From: Pelagibius sp965227505 | GTDB taxonomy: Bacteria > Pseudomonadota > Alphaproteobacteria > Kiloniellales > Kiloniellaceae | Length of the DNA: 64,000 nt | NCBI RefSeq assembly: GCF_965227505.1 | Contig: NZ_OZ245757.1 | Location: 5,270,001 to 5,334,000, forward strand | Direction: 5' to 3' | Shown here: positions 60,801-64,000 of the stretch, in pieces | Position numbering within the stretch: position 1 is the stretch's first letter | Layout: each line of letters opens with the position of its first letter | Notes under the pieces: model-generated | Seen by the model: the letters and a program-made list of their open reading frames with translations, nothing else | What the model was told of the DNA's origin: nothing | Database searches by the model: none | Made by a program: the position numbers and the translations under genes

Positions 60801-61715
60801 ATGCGGATTGTCGTCCATGGCCAGCAGGCCTTTGGCAAGGCCGTGCTCGAGAAGCTTCTGGAGCGTGGGGAGAATGTGGTGGGGGTGTTCTGCGCCCCCG
60901 ACAAGGAGGGGCGGCCGACGGACCCCCTGAAGGAGTTCGCCCTGGAGAAGGGGCTGCCGCTGCACCAGCCGGCGTCCTGGAAGACGCCGGAGGCCGAGGA
61001 GTTGATGCGCTCCTTCGCGCCGGACCTCTGCGTCATGGCCTATGTGACGCTTTTCGTGCCCCAGCCGGTGCTCGACGTTCCGGAGAAGGGCACCATTCAG
61101 TACCACCCCTCGCTGCTGCCTTTGCACCGCGGCCCAAGCTCGATCAACTGGCCGATCATCATGGGCCGCAAGGAAACCGGCCTCACGATCTTCTGGCCCG
61201 ACGAGGGGCTCGACGAAGGCCCGGTGCTGCTGCAGAAGACGGTGGAGATCGGTCCCGACGACACGCTGGGTACGCTCTACTTCAACCAGCTCTTCCCCAT
61301 GGGTGTGGAAGCCATGGTCGAGGCGGTGGACCTCGTGCGCGACGGCAAGGCACCGTCGATCCCTCAGGATCACAGCAAGAAGACCTATGAAAGCTGGTGC
61401 CGCAAGGCGGACGCCGAGATCGACTGGTCCAAGCCGGTAGACGAGGTCTACAACCTGATCCGTGGGACCAATCCGCAGCCCGGCGCCTGGACGACCTTCA
61501 ACGGCAACGAGGTGAAGATCTTCGATTCCCGCAAGGTCGACGGCGCGGGCGATCCCGGTAGCGTGATCGCCGCCGAGGACGACAGTTTTACCGTCGCCGC
61601 CGGCGGCGGGGCGATCCGTATCGACCGGGTGCGCCCGCACGACGACAAGAAGATCTCCGCCGGCGATTTTGCGGCCAAGGCCGGCCTCAGTGTCGGCGCC
61701 AAGCTCGGGACCTGA
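60801..61715 (+). CDS. 10-formyl-THF hydrolase-like formyltransferase (ALDH1L N-domain-like)
   Basis: A 304-aa protein with the formyl-THF hydrolase fold. QYHPSLLPLHRGPSSINWPIIMGRKETGLTIFWPDEGLDEGPVLLQK is very close to the N-terminal domain of eukaryotic 10-formyl-THF dehydrogenase (ALDH1L), whose catalytic residues are the His of HPSLLP and the Asp of GLDEG; a C-terminal FMT-like domain follows. The aldehyde-dehydrogenase half is absent. In this module it may hydrolyse or transfer the formyl group of 10-formyl-THF, between the oxalate enzymes and Fhs. It could be annotated as a methionyl-tRNA formyltransferase-like protein, but the context argues against a translation role. Confidence 0.85.
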   Translation: MRIVVHGQQAFGKAVLEKLLERGENVVGVFCAPDKEGRPTDPLKEFALEKGLPLHQPASWKTPEAEELMRSFAPDLCVMAYVTLFVPQPVLDVPEKGTIQYHPSLLPLHRGPSSINWPIIMGRKETGLTIFWPDEGLDEGPVLLQKTVEIGPDDTLGTLYFNQLFPMGVEAMVEAVDLVRDGKAPSIPQDHSKKTYESWCRKADAEIDWSKPVDEVYNLIRGTNPQPGAWTTFNGNEVKIFDSRKVDGAGDPGSVIAAEDDSFTVAAGGGAIRIDRVRPHDDKKISAGDFAAKAGLSVGAKLGT

Positions 61716-61808
61716 CAAACCAAAGCCAAATCCTCGCCCCGGCCCGTTCCTGTGCGGCGTCAGGGCCCTTCACAGACAGCAATCAAGTGAGACCAGGCAG
61801 AAAACACG

Positions 61809-63482
61809 ATGGCCAAGTCCGATATCGAAATTGCCCGCGAAGCCAGCATGAAGCCGATCACCGAGATCGGCGCCAAGCTCGACATGCCCGCCGACGCCCT
61901 GATGCAATACGGCCCCAGCAAGGCGAAGGTCAGCTTCGACTACCTGGAGTCCATCAAGTCCAAGAGCGACGGCCGGCTGATTCTCGTGACGGCCATCTCG
62001 CCGACCCCGGCGGGTGAGGGCAAGACCACCACCACGGTCGGCCTGGGCGACGGCCTCAACCGGATCGGCAAGAAAGCCATGATCTGCCTGCGCGAACCCT
62101 CGCTGGGTCCTTGCTTCGGCATGAAGGGCGGGGCGGCCGGCGGCGGTTATGCACAGGTGGTGCCAATGGAGGACATCAACCTCCATTTCACCGGCGACTT
62201 CCACGCCATTACCTCGGCGCACAACCTGCTCTCGGCTCTGATCGACAATCACATCTATTGGGGCAACCAGCTGGGCATCGACGAGCGCCGGGTCTCCTGG
62301 CGCCGGGTGCTGGACATGAACGACCGTGCGCTGCGCGACACGGTGACCTCGCTCGGCGGCGTCGCCAACGGCTTTCCGCGCCAGACCGGCTTCGACATCA
62401 CCGTGGCCTCGGAGGTCATGGCGATTTTCTGCCTGGCCGACGGACTGGAGGATCTGCAGACGCGCCTGGGCAACATCGTGGTTGCCTACACCCGTGACCG
62501 CAAGCCGATCTATGCGCGCGATCTGAAGGCCGAAGGGCCGATGACCGTTCTGCTGAAGGATGCGCTGATGCCCAACCTGGTGCAGACGCTGGAGAACAAC
62601 CCGGCGTTCATCCACGGCGGCCCCTTCGCCAACATCGCCCACGGCTGCAACTCGGTTTCGGCCACCAAGTCGGCCCTGAAGCTGGCCGACTATGTGGTGA
62701 CCGAGGCGGGCTTCGGCGCGGATCTCGGCGCCGAGAAGTTCTTCGACATCAAGTGCCGCAAGGCCGGGCTCAATCCGGAAGCGGTTGTCATCGTCGCCAC
62801 GGTGCGGGCCCTGAAGATGCACGGCGGCGTTGCGAAGGACGCCCTTGGTGACGAGAACGTCGAGGCGGTGAAGAAGGGGCTGGAGAATCTCGGCCGCCAT
62901 ATCGCCAATGTGGCCAAGTTCGGTGTGCCCGCCGTGGTGGCCATCAACCGCTTCGTGAAGGACAGCGAGGCCGAACTGGCGGCGATCCAGGAATTCACCC
63001 AGACGCTCGGCGTGGACGCGGTGGTCTGCGAGCACTGGGGCAAGGGTTCGGAAGGCACCGAGGAACTGGCCCACAAGGTGGTCGGCCTGCTGGACGGCGG
63101 CGGGGCCGCCTTCAAGCCGCTCTACGCGGACGAACTGCCCCTGTTCCAGAAGATCAACACCATCGCCAAGGAGATCTACGGCGCCGAGGAAGCCATCGCC
63201 GACAAGAAGATCCGCGATCAGCTGAAGCAGTGGGAGGACGCAGGCTACGGCGACCTGCCGGTCTGCATGGCCAAGACCCAATACAGCTTCTCGACCGATC
63301 CCAACCTCCGTGGCGCGCCCAGCGGGCACGCGGTGCCGATCCGAGAGGTGCGGCTGTCCGCCGGCGCGGGCTTTATCGTCGTCATCTGCGGTGAAATCAT
63401 GACCATGCCGGGCCTGCCGCGGGTGCCGGCCGCCAACAGCATCGCCCTCGATGAGGCGGGGCTGATCCAAGGTCTGTTCTAG
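61809..63482 (+). CDS. fhs: Formate-tetrahydrofolate ligase
   Basis: A 557-aa ATP-dependent enzyme making 10-formyl-THF from formate and THF. The P-loop region TPAGEGKTTTTVGLGDGLNRIG starts near residue 67; PSLGPCFGMKGGAAGGGYAQV, TGDFHAITSAHNLL and NPAFIHGGPFANIAHGCNSV are family hallmarks, and MTMPGLPRVPAA is near the end. Located after the formyltransferase-like gene by 93 bp, it would capture formate released by Frc into C1 metabolism. Confidence 0.96.
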   Translation: MAKSDIEIAREASMKPITEIGAKLDMPADALMQYGPSKAKVSFDYLESIKSKSDGRLILVTAISPTPAGEGKTTTTVGLGDGLNRIGKKAMICLREPSLGPCFGMKGGAAGGGYAQVVPMEDINLHFTGDFHAITSAHNLLSALIDNHIYWGNQLGIDERRVSWRRVLDMNDRALRDTVTSLGGVANGFPRQTGFDITVASEVMAIFCLADGLEDLQTRLGNIVVAYTRDRKPIYARDLKAEGPMTVLLKDALMPNLVQTLENNPAFIHGGPFANIAHGCNSVSATKSALKLADYVVTEAGFGADLGAEKFFDIKCRKAGLNPEAVVIVATVRALKMHGGVAKDALGDENVEAVKKGLENLGRHIANVAKFGVPAVVAINRFVKDSEAELAAIQEFTQTLGVDAVVCEHWGKGSEGTEELAHKVVGLLDGGGAAFKPLYADELPLFQKINTIAKEIYGAEEAIADKKIRDQLKQWEDAGYGDLPVCMAKTQYSFSTDPNLRGAPSGHAVPIREVRLSAGAGFIVVICGEIMTMPGLPRVPAANSIALDEAGLIQGLF

Positions 63483-63620
63483 GGCCTGTTGGAGAGAGAC
63501 GAGGAGCTTTACGGTTCGCGCCGTCGGCGGGCAGGAGTCGTCACGACCGCTCAATGTCGGCGCTAAACGTCACTGCGGATGTGCGAGCCCGCGGGACCTG
63601 CTGGCAGGGAGAAGTGCGAA

Positions 63621-64000
63621 ATGACTGTCCGAACAATCCTGGTGCCGGTGCGTGGCGATGGCCTGGGCGAGGGGGTGCTGGACCATGCCTGGGCGCTGGC
63701 CAAGCGTCATGTCGCTCATCTGGAAGTGCTGCACTGCCGCCCGAAGCCACAGGACATGATTCCCTACGGCGTGCCGATTCCGGCCAGCCTGATGAAGACC
63801 ATCACGACATCGGCCACGGCATTGGCGGATGAGGAGGAAGGCCAGATCCGGAAGCTGTTCGACGACTACTGCGCCAAGCGCGACATTCTGGAAGTCGACA
63901 GCTTTCCCTGGCCGATGGACCGCGTCTCGGCCACTTGGCGCGAGGCAACCGGCAAGCAGGCGAACATCATCGGCCGGCGCGGCCGGCTGGCGGACCTCAT
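63621..64000 (+). CDS. Universal-stress-protein-like protein (partial)
   Basis: The first 126 residues of a protein that continues past the window. MTVRTILVPVRGDGLGEGVLDHAWALAKRH is typical of UspA-type folds (strand, loop, helix with the nucleotide-binding-like start), and the later ATGKQANIIGRRGRLAD resembles the ATP-binding GRxGR segment of some UspA members. The ATG at 63621 follows GCGAA with a weak ribosome site. It is the only gene after fhs and may be unrelated to the oxalate module. Confidence 0.75.
   Translation, partial: MTVRTILVPVRGDGLGEGVLDHAWALAKRHVAHLEVLHCRPKPQDMIPYGVPIPASLMKTITTSATALADEEEGQIRKLFDDYCAKRDILEVDSFPWPMDRVSATWREATGKQANIIGRRGRLADL

Noticed and set aside
60801..61715. 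Annotation as methionyl-tRNA formyltransferase
   Set aside because: The fold is related, but the match to the ALDH1L N-terminal domain in HPSLLP to LLQK and the oxalate/fhs context favour a formyl-THF hydrolase-like role.

Overview
This window reads as one continuous stretch of chromosome from a GC-rich (about two thirds G+C by eye), metabolically versatile alphaproteobacterium. The mix of DhaK/PTS, oxalate, glycine-betaine and polyamine-type transport genes, together with the density of ABC importers, recalls marine or soil Rhodospirillales/Rhodovibrionales-type bacteria; that placement is inference from gene content. No rRNA, tRNA, insertion sequence, phage or CRISPR was recognised. Coding density is very high, many neighbours overlap by 4 bp, and no gene-free stretch exceeds 300 bp.

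Layout. 1-5423 (minus): a glycine-betaine/choline-type ABC importer (ProX, ProV and a partial ProW) led by a DUF1989-GcvT fusion protein. Diverging from it, 5589-8922 holds a LacI repressor, an FAD oxidoreductase and a D-2-hydroxyacid dehydrogenase. 9150-13752: a complete branched-chain-amino-acid-type ABC importer (livJHMGF order). 13757-16857: a MarR regulator diverging from hmgA and a fumarylacetoacetase (homogentisate breakdown). 16876-23339 (minus): a spermidine/putrescine-type ABC importer followed in the same operon by a 2-oxoglutarate oxygenase, an isochorismatase-fold hydrolase and a PuuD-like amidotransferase. 23633-25203: a TIM-barrel protein coupled to a DeoR regulator. 25420-33220: an RpiR regulator and a dipeptide-type ABC importer with an alkaline-phosphatase-superfamily enzyme inside the operon. 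33242-35671: a small 2OG-oxygenase-like protein, a cysteine-rich protein, a CheY-like receiver and a ClpX-zinc-finger/HTH regulator. 35713-42794: two glutamine-synthetase-family enzymes flanking an SDR, an FGGY kinase and a Na/phosphate cotransporter. 42911-56642: a long sugar or polyol block with LacI, isomerase, Gfo/Idh/MocA dehydrogenase, an ABC importer with two ATPases, and a PTS-driven dihydroxyacetone-type kinase whose phosphorelay genes (EIIA, HPr, EI) are separate. 56849-63482: a GntR regulator and an oxalate module (oxc, frc, a formyl-THF hydrolase-like protein, fhs). 63621-64000: start of a universal-stress-type protein.

How the genes fit together. The window is mostly a series of uptake-plus-catabolism cassettes, each with its own local regulator (LacI twice, and MarR, DeoR, RpiR and GntR once each). 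Several regulators have a clear inverted repeat next to them that could be the operator. All five solute-binding-protein genes are followed by a strong stem-loop before the next transporter gene. The oxalate module appears to turn oxalate into formyl-CoA, formate and 10-formyl-tetrahydrofolate, linking oxalate to C1 metabolism. The sugar block appears to import a substrate, oxidise or isomerise it, and phosphorylate a short-chain ketose with phosphoenolpyruvate through a dedicated phosphorelay.

Most worth checking: the zinc-finger/HTH gene at 35333 with two in-phase operators over its promoter; the split dhaL-dhaM-ptsH-ptsI-(HTH)-dhaK operon; the oxalate-to-tetrahydrofolate module; the phosphodiesterase-like gene inside a peptide-type ABC operon; and four genes with in-frame 12- or 15-bp tandem repeats immediately after the start codon.
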